Below, piece after piece: positions 23,860 to 31,328 of a DNA stretch of 42,438 nucleotides (its first letter is position 1; each line of letters starts with the position of its first letter). The notes under the pieces were generated by a model, which was given only the letters and a program-made list of their open reading frames with translations, had not been told where the DNA came from and searched no databases. Made by a program: the position numbers and the translations under genes. Origin of the DNA: Acidimicrobiia bacterium (GTDB lineage: Bacteria > Actinomycetota > Acidimicrobiia > IMCC26256 > PALSA-610); NCBI GenBank assembly GCA_036271555.1, contig DATBAK010000027.1, positions 1 through 42,438 of the forward strand, given 5' to 3'.

Positions 23860-26700
23860 ATGGACGTCGCGCCGGGGGTCTCGACACGCGACGCCGCGCC
23901 GCTCGACGAACCGCGTGAGTCGTCCCTCGCCGCGCGCGTCGCGACGATCTCGCGGCGCGATCGCGAGCGTGATCGCTACGACGAGTCGGACCCGCCGCGC
24001 TTCGCGATCGAGGAGATCATCGGGTTCGCGGTGCTCGTCACCTGCGTCGGCGTCATCCTCGCCGCGCTGCACCCGAACCTCATCTTCCTGAACACCACGC
24101 CGGCGGGCGGCGACATGGGTGCGCACGTCTGGTGGCCCGCGTTCCTGCGCGACCACTGGTTCAACCACTTCCGTCTCGCGGGCTGGGCCCCCGACTGGTA
24201 CGCGGGCTTCCCGGTCGGGCAGTTCTACTTCCCGCTTCCGGCGATCCTCATCGACCTGCTCGCGATCGTGATGCCGTACAACGTCGCGTTCAAGGTCATC
24301 ACAGTCAGCGGATCGCTGCTGCTTCCGATCGCGGCGTACCAGTTCGGGCGCGCGCTGAAGTTCCCGTGGCCCGCGCCGCCACTCTTCGCGATCGCGGTGC
24401 TGAAGTACGTCTTCGAGACGCGGCACGGCGCGCTCAGCGCGGGTGACGACGCGTGGACGATCTACGGCGGCAACCTCGCGAGCACGCTCGCGGGCGAGTT
24501 CTCGTACGTGCTCGGGATGGCGCTCGGCCTCTTCTTCCTCGCGTCGCTCGCGCGTGCGCTCGAGACCCGCAAGCGGCTCTGGATCCCCGCGGTTCTGCTC
24601 GCTGCGACCGTCCTCTGCCACATCGTCATCGCGGTGTTCGCCGTGGTCGGCGGGCTCGCGGTCTGGCTCACGCGCCGGCCGCTGAAGACGTGGAAGCCCG
24701 CGGCGCTGATCGGAGCGGTCGGCGCGCTCGTGACCGCGGTGTGGTCGGTGCCGTTGCTCGTCGACACCCCGTACACGCAGAGCATGCGCTACGAGAAGGT
24801 GACGTCGTTCGCGATCCATCTCTTCGGATTCCGCGCCGATCAGCACCACCCGCTGATGCCGCGCCCGTGGTGGATGTGGCTCCTCGTCGCGGTCGCGGTG
24901 CTCGCGGCGGGGTGGTGGCGGCGGACGTCGACGCTCGTGCTCGTCGCGATGGCGGTCGCGTTCGGACTCTTCTTCCGCTTCTGGCCCGAGCACAGCGTGT
25001 GGAACACGCGGTACCTGCCGCTCTACTACTTCTCGCTCGCGCTGCTGGCCGCGGTCGGCGCCGCCGAGCTCATCCGCCTCGCGGCGACGATCGGTCAGCG
25101 CGCGTACGACTGGATCCGCGAGGGCGACCGGCTCGACGCGCTCGAGCGCGAGGCCGCGGCGGACGCGGACGGGATCGGTCCCGAGCCGGGGGCCGCCGGG
25201 CCGGAGTTCGATCCCGCGCAGCACGCGTGGCGGCGACGCCTCGTCGGTGTCGTGACGCTCATGGCGATGCTCACCGCGGTCACCGTGCCCACGGTGTGGT
25301 GGATCGTCGACCACGAAGGGGTCGCGCCGGGCTGGGCGACGTGGAACTACGAGGGCTACCAGCGCAAGACGCCGGTCACGGGTCCGCACGCGAACGAGAC
25401 CGGCGCGTCGTGGCGCGAGCTGCAATCGATCATGACGACGATGAACAAGCTCCCGCCCGGGCGCGCGCTGTGGGAGCCGTCGAACGACATCAACAACTAC
25501 GGCACCACCCTCGCGCTCGAGCTGCTGCCGTACTTCACGCACGGCCGCATCGGCTCGATGGAGGGCCTCTACTTCGAGTCGTCGGCGACGACCGACTTCC
25601 ACTTCATGACCGTGAGCGAGCTCACCGCGACCGGCTCGGCGTCGAATCCGGTGCGCGGTCTCGTGTACAACGACATCTCGGACTTCAACCAGGGCGTCGA
25701 GCACCTGCGGATGCTCGGTGTCCGCTACTACATGGCCGAGTCGTCGCAGGCGAAGACTCTCGCCGCGAAGAGCACGGGCCTGAAGCTCGTCGCGCGCGTG
25801 CCCGACCTCGACGGCGTCGCGCCGATGGGCTGGCAGATCTACGAGGTGAAGGGTTGGAACCTCGCGCAGGCGTTGACGGACGAGCCGGTCGTCGTCGCGA
25901 CGCACGGCGGGCCGTCGTCGAAATGCTTCGGCACCGCGGCACCGCCGAAGGGCACGCGCGATCCCGAGCTCGACGCGTGGGAGTGCAGCGCCGCGCCGTG
26001 GTGGAACACCGGCGACCTCTCGCGTCCGTTCGCGGCATCCGGTCCCGCGCACTGGGCACGCGCCAAGAGCGTCGCCGCCGCGCAGAAGCTGCCGCCGCGG
26101 CCCCTGCCGAAGGTGACCGTCGGTCCCGTGCACGAGGGCGTGAGCTCGATCTCGTTCCATGTGTCGCGCACGGGCGTGCCGATCGAGGTGAAGACGTCGT
26201 TCTTCCCGAACTGGAAGGCGCACGGCGCGAGCGGTCCGTGGCGGCTCGCGCCGAACCTGATGGTCGTGATCCCGACCAGCCACGACGTGAAGCTCACCTA
26301 CGGCGAGACGACCGGTGATCGCGCGGGCCGGCTGCTCACGCTCGCGGGCCTCGCCGGTGTCGTCGGTCTCGCGCGCTACCGGCCGGCCGAGCCCGCGCCG
26401 CCCGAGCAGCCCGCCCCACCCGCGCCGCGCGGCTGGGTCGAGCCGACGGTGGAGGAGACCGCGCCGGCCGACTTGCCCGCGCCGGGCGTCCCACTCGCGC
26501 CGCCGGTACCCGCCGCCGCGACCGACGAAGGCGAAGCCGAAGCCGAGGACACGGACGGCAACGGCGACGGTGACGGCGAGGAAACGGGCGATCCGCCCGA
26601 CGCGGACGGTGACGATCCCGGCGCCGAATCGGTGGCGCAACCGGACCGTGACACGGCGCGTGACGCGGGGACGGATCCGGAAACCCCGGCGCTACCATGA
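23860..26700 (+). CDS. Large polytopic membrane protein, GT-C-like (6-pyruvoyl-tetrahydropterin synthase-related membrane domain)
   Basis: This is a 946-residue protein. After a charged cytoplasmic start, the first helix lies near residues 53-72. An outward loop then carries GDMGAHVWWPAFLRDHW and the block WAPDWYAGFPVGQFYFPLPA, typical of PF10131-like membrane proteins, which resemble GT-C glycosyltransferases. The acidic GD..H motif is where GT-C enzymes place catalytic residues. About ten further helices extend to roughly residue 490, followed by an exported domain and a helix near 827-843. The C-terminus (about 850-946) is a Pro-, Asp- and Glu-rich tail. A role in transferring sugars from polyprenyl-phosphate donors is inferred from fold and neighbours. 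GGGGGC just upstream supports the ATG at 23860. Confidence 0.75.
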   Translation: MDVAPGVSTRDAAPLDEPRESSLAARVATISRRDRERDRYDESDPPRFAIEEIIGFAVLVTCVGVILAALHPNLIFLNTTPAGGDMGAHVWWPAFLRDHWFNHFRLAGWAPDWYAGFPVGQFYFPLPAILIDLLAIVMPYNVAFKVITVSGSLLLPIAAYQFGRALKFPWPAPPLFAIAVLKYVFETRHGALSAGDDAWTIYGGNLASTLAGEFSYVLGMALGLFFLASLARALETRKRLWIPAVLLAATVLCHIVIAVFAVVGGLAVWLTRRPLKTWKPAALIGAVGALVTAVWSVPLLVDTPYTQSMRYEKVTSFAIHLFGFRADQHHPLMPRPWWMWLLVAVAVLAAGWWRRTSTLVLVAMAVAFGLFFRFWPEHSVWNTRYLPLYYFSLALLAAVGAAELIRLAATIGQRAYDWIREGDRLDALEREAAADADGIGPEPGAAGPEFDPAQHAWRRRLVGVVTLMAMLTAVTVPTVWWIVDHEGVAPGWATWNYEGYQRKTPVTGPHANETGASWRELQSIMTTMNKLPPGRALWEPSNDINNYGTTLALELLPYFTHGRIGSMEGLYFESSATTDFHFMTVSELTATGSASNPVRGLVYNDISDFNQGVEHLRMLGVRYYMAESSQAKTLAAKSTGLKLVARVPDLDGVAPMGWQIYEVKGWNLAQALTDEPVVVATHGGPSSKCFGTAAPPKGTRDPELDAWECSAAPWWNTGDLSRPFAASGPAHWARAKSVAAAQKLPPRPLPKVTVGPVHEGVSSISFHVSRTGVPIEVKTSFFPNWKAHGASGPWRLAPNLMVVIPTSHDVKLTYGETTGDRAGRLLTLAGLAGVVGLARYRPAEPAPPEQPAPPAPRGWVEPTVEETAPADLPAPGVPLAPPVPAAATDEGEAEAEDTDGNGDGDGEETGDPPDADGDDPGAESVAQPDRDTARDAGTDPETPALP
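26693..26698 (+). promoter_or_regulatory. Possible -10 hexamer of manB
   Basis: TACCAT overlaps the end of the preceding membrane gene, 48 bases before the manB GTG. This would leave a leader of about 40 bases that includes GGAGG at 26732-26736. Confidence 0.3.
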
Positions 26701-26746
26701 CCCGTCCCTGATTCCGGGGGAACCCGTCAGTGGAGGAACGGCACCG

Positions 26747-28093
26747 GTGTCGCTGGACGCGATCTTCAAGGCCTACGACATTCGCGGCCTGTACCCGGAC
26801 GAGATCGACGAGGCCATCGCCCGCCGGGTCGGCAACGCATTCGCCCGCTTCACCGGCGCGCCGCGCGTGCTCGTCGCGCGCGACATGCGCCCGTCGTCGA
26901 TCCCGCTGTCGGAGGCCTTCGCCGAGGGTGTGACCCTCGCCGGCGCCGACGTCACCGCGCTCGGCCTCGCGTCGACCGACCTCGCGTACTTCGCGGCCGG
27001 GAAGCTCGACGCGCCGGCCGCCATGTTCACCGCCAGCCACAACCCGGCCCAGTACAACGGCATCAAGCTCTGCCGCGCGGGCGCCGCGCCGATCGGCGAG
27101 GAGACCGGCCTGCGGCAGATCCGCGACACGGTCGAGAGCGGCGTCGTCGAACGGGCCGAGATCAGCGGCACCGTCGACTCGCTCGACCTGCTCGACGAGT
27201 TCGGCGAGCACGTCCGCTCGTTCGTCGACATCTCGGCGCTGAAGCCGTTGCGGGTCGTCGCCGACACCGCCAACGGGATGGGTGGTCTCGTCGTGCCGCA
27301 CGTCTTCGAGGGCCTGCCCTTCGACGTGCGCTTCCTGTTCCAGGAGCTCGACGGCACGTTCCCGAACCACCCCGCGGACCCGATCCAGGCCGAGAACCTC
27401 AAGGACCTCCAGCGCGCCGTCCTCGACGCGGGCGCCGACGTCGGCCTCGCGTTCGACGGCGACGCCGACCGCGTCTTCCTCGTCGACGACCAGGGCCAGC
27501 CGGTGTCGGGATCCACGACGACCGCGATCATCGCCAAGGGCATCCTGTCCCGGCATCCCGGCGAGACGGTCGTGCACAACCTCATCTGCTCGAAGGCCGT
27601 GCCCGAGGTCATCCGCGAGAACGGCGGCGTGCCCGTGCGCACGCGCGTCGGCCACTCGTTCATCAAGCAGGTCATGGCCGAGACCGGCGCGATCTTCGGC
27701 GGCGAGCACTCGGCGCACTACTACTTCCGCGACAACTGGCGGGCCGACTCCGGCTCGATCGCCGCGCTGATGGTGCTCGAGCAGCTGAGCCTCACGGGCC
27801 AGAGGCTCTCCGAGCTCCGGCGCCCGTTCGAGCGCTACTCGCAGTCGGGTGAGATCAACAGCCGCGTCGACGACCCGGCCGCGGTGATCGAACGGGTCGC
27901 GGCCGCGTATCGCGACGCCGACACCGACCGCCTCGACGGCCTGACCGTCGACCTCGGCGACTGGTGGTTCAACCTGCGGCCGAGCAACACCGAACCGCTG
28001 CTGCGGCTGAACCTCGAAGCGGCCGACGCCGACTCGTGCCAGGCTCGCACCGCCGAGGTGCTCGCGCTCGTGCGCGGCGCGGCCGACGCGTAG
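26747..28093 (+). CDS. manB: Phosphomannomutase / phosphoglucomutase
   Basis: This 448-residue enzyme of the alpha-D-phosphohexomutase family interconverts mannose-6-phosphate and mannose-1-phosphate, and often the glucose pair as well. The chain starts SLDAIFKAYDIRGLYPDE, a typical first block. The phosphoserine site is S97 in TASHNP. The Mg-binding loop DGDADR is at 237-242, the sugar-binding loop GEHS at 319-322, and the phosphate-binding loop RPSNTEPLLRL near the C-terminus. The GTG at 26747 has GGAGG ten bases upstream; longer readings lie inside the previous gene. It is followed by a Trm112-like gene and a phosphomannose isomerase, an order shared with other actinobacteria. With the nucleotidyltransferase at 9321 it would supply GDP-mannose. 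Confidence 0.94.
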   Translation: MSLDAIFKAYDIRGLYPDEIDEAIARRVGNAFARFTGAPRVLVARDMRPSSIPLSEAFAEGVTLAGADVTALGLASTDLAYFAAGKLDAPAAMFTASHNPAQYNGIKLCRAGAAPIGEETGLRQIRDTVESGVVERAEISGTVDSLDLLDEFGEHVRSFVDISALKPLRVVADTANGMGGLVVPHVFEGLPFDVRFLFQELDGTFPNHPADPIQAENLKDLQRAVLDAGADVGLAFDGDADRVFLVDDQGQPVSGSTTTAIIAKGILSRHPGETVVHNLICSKAVPEVIRENGGVPVRTRVGHSFIKQVMAETGAIFGGEHSAHYYFRDNWRADSGSIAALMVLEQLSLTGQRLSELRRPFERYSQSGEINSRVDDPAAVIERVAAAYRDADTDRLDGLTVDLGDWWFNLRPSNTEPLLRLNLEAADADSCQARTAEVLALVRGAADA

Positions 28094-28124
28094 CGCACAT
28101 CGCCGTCCCGACGAAGGAGTCCCC

Positions 28125-28361
28125 GTGGCGCTCGACCCCAAGCTGCTCGAGATCCTTGCCTGCCCCGACGACAAGGGTCCGCTCCTCTATTTCACGGACG
28201 AGCAGTCGCTCTACAACCCGCGGCTGAAGCGGCGCTACGAAGTCCAGGACGACATCCCGAACATGCTCGTCGACGAGTCGGAGACGGTGAGCGACGCCGA
28301 GCACGAGCGCCTGGTCGCGAAGGCGCAGGCCGACGGCATCCGTCCGACCTTCGAGGCCTAG
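28125..28361 (+). CDS. Trm112-like small protein (UPF0434 family)
   Basis: This 78-residue protein starts ALDPKLLEILACPDDKGPLL, the usual beginning of Trm112/YcaR proteins. ESLYNPRLKRRYEVQDDIPN-type text follows (here SLYNPRLKRRYEVQDDIPNM) and then a helical tail. Eukaryotic Trm112 activates methyltransferases; the bacterial proteins are poorly understood. Only one cysteine of the possible zinc site is present, so zinc binding is doubtful. The GTG start has GAAGGAG at a good distance. It sits between manB and the phosphomannose isomerase, as in many actinobacteria. Confidence 0.85.
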   Translation: MALDPKLLEILACPDDKGPLLYFTDEQSLYNPRLKRRYEVQDDIPNMLVDESETVSDAEHERLVAKAQADGIRPTFEA

Positions 28362-28371
28362 GACCCGACCC

Positions 28372-29430
28372 ATGGCTACCGATTCCATCGGCTTCCTCGA
28401 CGCGGTCGCGGGCCTCCCCGAGCAACTCGCGCTCGCCGCGCAGACCAGCACCGGCACGATCACGGCCGCGGTCGCCGACGGCCGCCTGCCTGCGCTCGAC
28501 GCGATCGACAACGTCGTCATCCTCGGCATGGGCGGCTCGGGCATCTCCGGCGACGTGCTCGCGTCGGTCGCGAACTCGACCCTGCCGGTGCCGGTCACGG
28601 TCTTGAAGCAGTACCGCGCGCCGAAGTTCGTCGGTCCCCGCACGCTCGCCTTCGCGGTCTCGTACTCCGGCGGCACCGAGGAGACCGCGTCGATGGCGGA
28701 GGGCGTGCTCGAGAAGGGCGCGCAGCTCGTCGTCGTCTCCAAGGGCGGTGAGCTCGGTGCGCTCGCGGAGCGCGCGGGCGTGCTGCGCGTCCCGTGTCCG
28801 GAAGGCTTCCTGCCGCGCGCCGCGCTGGGTGCGTTGATCGCGCCGTTGTTCCTCGCGCTCGAGGGCGTCGGCATGCTGCCCGACGCGACCGCGTGGATCG
28901 CCGACGCGCAGACGCAGCTGGCGTTGCGGCGCGACCGCTGCGCGCCCACCGTCGAGGGCGCGGCGAACCCGGCGCGCGAGATCGCGCGCAAGATCGGTCG
29001 CACGATCCCGTTGATCTACGGTGGCGGCGCGCTCGGCGCGGTGGCCGCGATGCGCTGGAAGTGCGACATCAACGAGAACGCCAAGGCGCCCGCGTTCTGG
29101 AACACGCACCCCGAGCTCGACCACAACGAGATCTGCGCGTGGGGCCAGAACGGCGACGTCACCCGCCAGCTCCTCACCGTCGTCGAGCTGCGCCACGGCT
29201 TCGAGCACGAACGGCTCGAGCCCCGCTTCGCGGTCGTGCGCGAGCTCATGCGCGAGGCCGTGCACGAGATCCTCGAGGTGCGGGCCGAGGGTCACGGCCG
29301 GCTCGCGCAGCTGCTCGACCTCATGTACGTCGGCGACTGGGTGTCGTGCTACCTCGCGCTCGACAACGACGTCGACCCCGGCCCCATCGACGCCATCTTC
29401 ACGCTCAAGGACCACCTCGCGACTCTTTAG
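28372..29430 (+). CDS. Bifunctional phosphoglucose/phosphomannose isomerase (SIS domain)
   Basis: This 352-residue protein has two SIS subdomains. The first contains VVILGMGGSGISGDVL and the phosphate-binding SYSGGTEET. The second contains LIYGGGALGAVAAMRWKCDI. The catalytic residues known from archaeal PGI/PMI enzymes (Glu203 and His219 in Pyrobaculum) align with E235 in INENAK and H251 in ELDHNE, with the same spacing of 16. An active isomerase that makes mannose-6-phosphate from fructose-6-phosphate is therefore expected. Ten bases separate it from the Trm112-like gene, so manB, that gene and this one form one operon. It ends in a structured region convergent with a minus-strand membrane gene. 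Confidence 0.9.
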   Translation: MATDSIGFLDAVAGLPEQLALAAQTSTGTITAAVADGRLPALDAIDNVVILGMGGSGISGDVLASVANSTLPVPVTVLKQYRAPKFVGPRTLAFAVSYSGGTEETASMAEGVLEKGAQLVVVSKGGELGALAERAGVLRVPCPEGFLPRAALGALIAPLFLALEGVGMLPDATAWIADAQTQLALRRDRCAPTVEGAANPAREIARKIGRTIPLIYGGGALGAVAAMRWKCDINENAKAPAFWNTHPELDHNEICAWGQNGDVTRQLLTVVELRHGFEHERLEPRFAVVRELMREAVHEILEVRAEGHGRLAQLLDLMYVGDWVSCYLALDNDVDPGPIDAIFTLKDHLATL

Positions 29431-29463
29431 GGTCGGGCTCGCAAGCTTCGCCCTCCTCGACGC
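29430..29463 (+). repeat. 34-bp dispersed repeat, copy 1
   Basis: It begins GGGTCGGGCTCGCAAGCTTC and is identical base for base to 33657-33690. Both copies start at or just after the stop codon of a plus-strand gene. The copy contains a HindIII-like AAGCTT core. Its first bases also form the left arm of the inverted repeat at 29431-29536. Confidence 0.75.
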
Positions 29464-29536
29464 GGGATGGGAGTGAGCGAGGCCGCGCTGCTCGCTCCGC
29501 TCACGCGCTCACACGGTCACGTCTGTGAGCCCGACC
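29431..29536. repeat. Inverted repeat enclosing two further hairpins in a convergent gap
   Basis: GGTCGGGCTC (29431-29440) is the perfect complement of GAGCCCGACC (29527-29536). Inside are GAGCGAG/CTCGCTC (29475-29497). GCTCACA/TGTGAGC (29507-29530) partly competes with the outer arm. The block fills the 112-base gap between the isomerase and the convergent membrane gene. It may be a bidirectional terminator or a small palindromic repeat element. Confidence 0.6.
29475..29497. terminator. Hairpin in convergent gap after isomerase
   Basis: GAGCGAG and CTCGCTC form a 7-bp stem with a 9-base loop inside the larger inverted repeat, 45 bases after the isomerase stop. It could serve both converging genes. 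Confidence 0.5.
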
Positions 29537-29542
29537 GGAAGT

Positions 29543-31129
29543 TCATGAGCTGTCGACGTCGCAGGGGGTGCCGCGCATCGCCTGGGTGACGTCGACGTCG
29601 CCGCGCGGCAGACCGTGCAGCTGGATCCAGCCGTCGGCGGTCGACGTCGTGCAGCCGCTGCCGTCGATCGCCCAGTGCGGCGACGCGTGGATGCGAACGG
29701 TCACGGTGCCCGGCCCGCTGACGTGCACGGTGAAGCGGTCGGGTCCCATCGAGACGAGCTTGCCGGGACCGTCGACGAGGCCGTGGAAGCCGTCGACCTT
29801 CCAGAGCCGCCAGTGCGCGTCGTGCCACACCGGCGTGAGGTACGAGAGGCCGTGCGCGAGCAGCTGCGCCTCGACCTTCGACGACGGGTCGAGCTGCGTG
29901 TCCGGCAGCGCCACGTACTCGACGCCGTTGGCGGCGAGCCAGCGGCGGTAACTCGACGCAGTGAGCGTGCCGTCGTAGAACCGCGCCGCGTACGCGTGGT
30001 CGAGCTGTCGCTCCCAGCCGCGCGCGAGCGCGTACTCGGGCGCGACGTACGCGGACTCCCAGTGCCGGTACGTCGCCGCGATCTCGAGCCGGCCGAAGCC
30101 GTGCGGCATCTCGTCGAGGACGTGGAGCAGGGGCGCGTAGTACGCGCGACTCGTCGACGGATCGGCGTGCGCGAACGCGATCGAGTCGACCGCGGGGATC
30201 CACTGCCAGAGCAGCATCGGCACCGCGAGCGCGAAGACGAGCGCGCGTCGCTTGTCCCAGAGGACCGCGGCGAGCAACGGGCCGGCGGCGTACTGGTTCA
30301 GCCGACTCACGTTCCCGCCGAGCGGAGTCGCGACGAAGAACGCGCCGATGACCACGAGCCCGTAGATCGCCGCGCCCCACCGGAGCGCCGCGAAGCGCTT
30401 CGGAACCATGAACAGCACGAGGCCGCAGACGAACAGGTCGCAGGCGAAGTCCCACAGCGGGTACGGCTGCGCGCCCGGGGACGGGAAGAGGAGCGAGATC
30501 ACCGCGATCGGTGCGACCGCGCAGACGGCGATCGACCACGCGGCGACGCGTTCGGTGCGGCGCGCGCAGCCCCACGCGACCGCGGCGACCGCGAGGAACA
30601 GCGCGGCGACGGGGCTCGCGAGCGCGCACAGCACACCGCAGAGCGCGCCGACGATCGGCCGGTGGCGCTGGAGCGCGAGCACCGCACCGAGGGCGAACGT
30701 CACGCCGAGTCCGAAGGTGACGCGGCCGACGGCGAGGTTCGTGACCGTGCTCGTCGCGAACCACAGCGACGCGAACCGCGCCGACGTTCCGAAGGCGCGG
30801 CGGGTCAGGAGATGGAAGAGGAATGCGGAGCACGCGCCGCTGACCGCGGCGAGGCCCATGGGCGAGAGCGCGGCCGCGAGCGCGGGCGAGACGACGGAGT
30901 AGTCGAGCGTCGGCGTGCCGCCGAACCACTGGCTGTTCCAGAGCACGAAGCCGTAGCGGCGGAAGAGCTCGACGCGGAAGAGCTGCGCCGGGAGGTCGGA
31001 GCCCCGCCAGCCGAGCACGATCGCGCCCACGGCGAGCGCGCCCGCGAGCAACGCGGCGAGGAGGGCGCCGGGAACCTCGCTGGATCCGCGCCGCCGCCGC
31101 GAACCGAGCGTGATGAGACCCGCGCTCAC
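29543..31129 (-). CDS. Polytopic membrane protein of unknown function, GT-C-like
   Basis: This is a 528-residue protein. After a basic start, the first helix spans about residues 20-42. An outward loop with [20 protein letters not shown] follows, whose WNSQWFGG..P text resembles the first loop of GT-C-type or PF10131-like proteins. Some nine to ten helices run to about residue 315. The last 200 residues form an exported domain with [15 protein letters not shown] and [18 protein letters not shown]. The general plan parallels the larger 23860 protein but the sequence differs. The substrate is unknown. The GTG start overlaps the stop of an 8-residue upstream reading frame. It converges with the mannose operon and is divergent from ahcY. 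Confidence 0.75.
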   Translation of the reverse strand: MSAGLITLGSRRRRGSSEVPGALLAALLAGALAVGAIVLGWRGSDLPAQLFRVELFRRYGFVLWNSQWFGGTPTLDYSVVSPALAAALSPMGLAAVSGACSAFLFHLLTRRAFGTSARFASLWFATSTVTNLAVGRVTFGLGVTFALGAVLALQRHRPIVGALCGVLCALASPVAALFLAVAAVAWGCARRTERVAAWSIAVCAVAPIAVISLLFPSPGAQPYPLWDFACDLFVCGLVLFMVPKRFAALRWGAAIYGLVVIGAFFVATPLGGNVSRLNQYAAGPLLAAVLWDKRRALVFALAVPMLLWQWIPAVDSIAFAHADPSTSRAYYAPLLHVLDEMPHGFGRLEIAATYRHWESAYVAPEYALARGWERQLDHAYAARFYDGTLTASSYRRWLAANGVEYVALPDTQLDPSSKVEAQLLAHGLSYLTPVWHDAHWRLWKVDGFHGLVDGPGKLVSMGPDRFTVHVSGPGTVTVRIHASPHWAIDGSGCTTSTADGWIQLHGLPRGDVDVTQAMRGTPCDVDSS

Positions 31130-31152
31130 GGCTGGAAGGGAGAAGTCCGCAT
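31126..31152 (-). CDS. Putative 8-residue upstream ORF before the 29543-31129 membrane gene
   Basis: On the minus strand AGGAG, four bases, then ATG starts the reading MRTSPFQP followed by TGA. The TGA overlaps the GTG of the membrane gene (GTGA). The ribosome-binding site is better placed for this tiny frame than for the main gene, so termination-reinitiation may drive translation of the membrane protein. This is inferred from sequence alone. Confidence 0.35.
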   Translation of the reverse strand: MRTSPFQP

Positions 31153-31200
31153 GGCGCTCCTGCGACGCTAGCCGGGGAGCCGGATCAAAGAGTCTCGATT

Positions 31201-31306
31201 GCCTGGGGTACGATCCCGGGGCATTTGGTCGGGCCGAGCATTTCGGCTGTCACCCGGTGATCCGGGCCGACTCCCACGCATGTGGCGCGTCGGTCCTCGC
31301 CGCGCC
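31201..31306 (+). promoter_or_regulatory. Structured leader upstream of ahcY with a three-way junction
   Basis: Stems seen by eye: a hairpin at 31201-31222 (GCCT..GGGC and GGG/CCC around TACGAT). A junction at 31228-31271 is closed by GTCGG/CCGAC. It holds GCCGA-gcatt-TCGGC (31233-31247) and CCCGG-tgat-CCGGG (31253-31266), with five bases TGTCA between them and none at the other two joints. A hairpin CCAC-gcat-GTGG (31274-31285) partly competes with GGCGCG/CGCGCC (31284-31306). The latter ends just before the GAAGGAG ribosome-binding site at 31314-31320. The element lies where a riboswitch or attenuator would sit. It does not match the SAH riboswitch consensus as remembered. Confidence 0.45.
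31209..31214 (+). promoter_or_regulatory. Possible -10 hexamer of ahcY
   Basis: TACGAT would place transcription start near 31221, giving a leader of about 108 bases that contains the three-way junction. No good -35 was recognised, and the hexamer also forms the loop of a small hairpin, so the real promoter could lie further upstream. Confidence 0.35.
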
Positions 31307-31328
31307 CTCTGGCGAAGGAGCCGTACCC

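Noticed and set aside
23719-26640. A long minus-strand open frame opposite the 946-residue membrane protein
   Set aside because: Arg- and Glu-rich composition, no motifs and no start signals. The plus strand encodes membrane helices and recognisable family blocks.
31171-31328. A canonical SAH or SAM riboswitch before ahcY
   Set aside because: The conserved GAGGRGCG-type core and its pseudoknot partner, as remembered, were not found. Only the unassigned three-way junction is reported.
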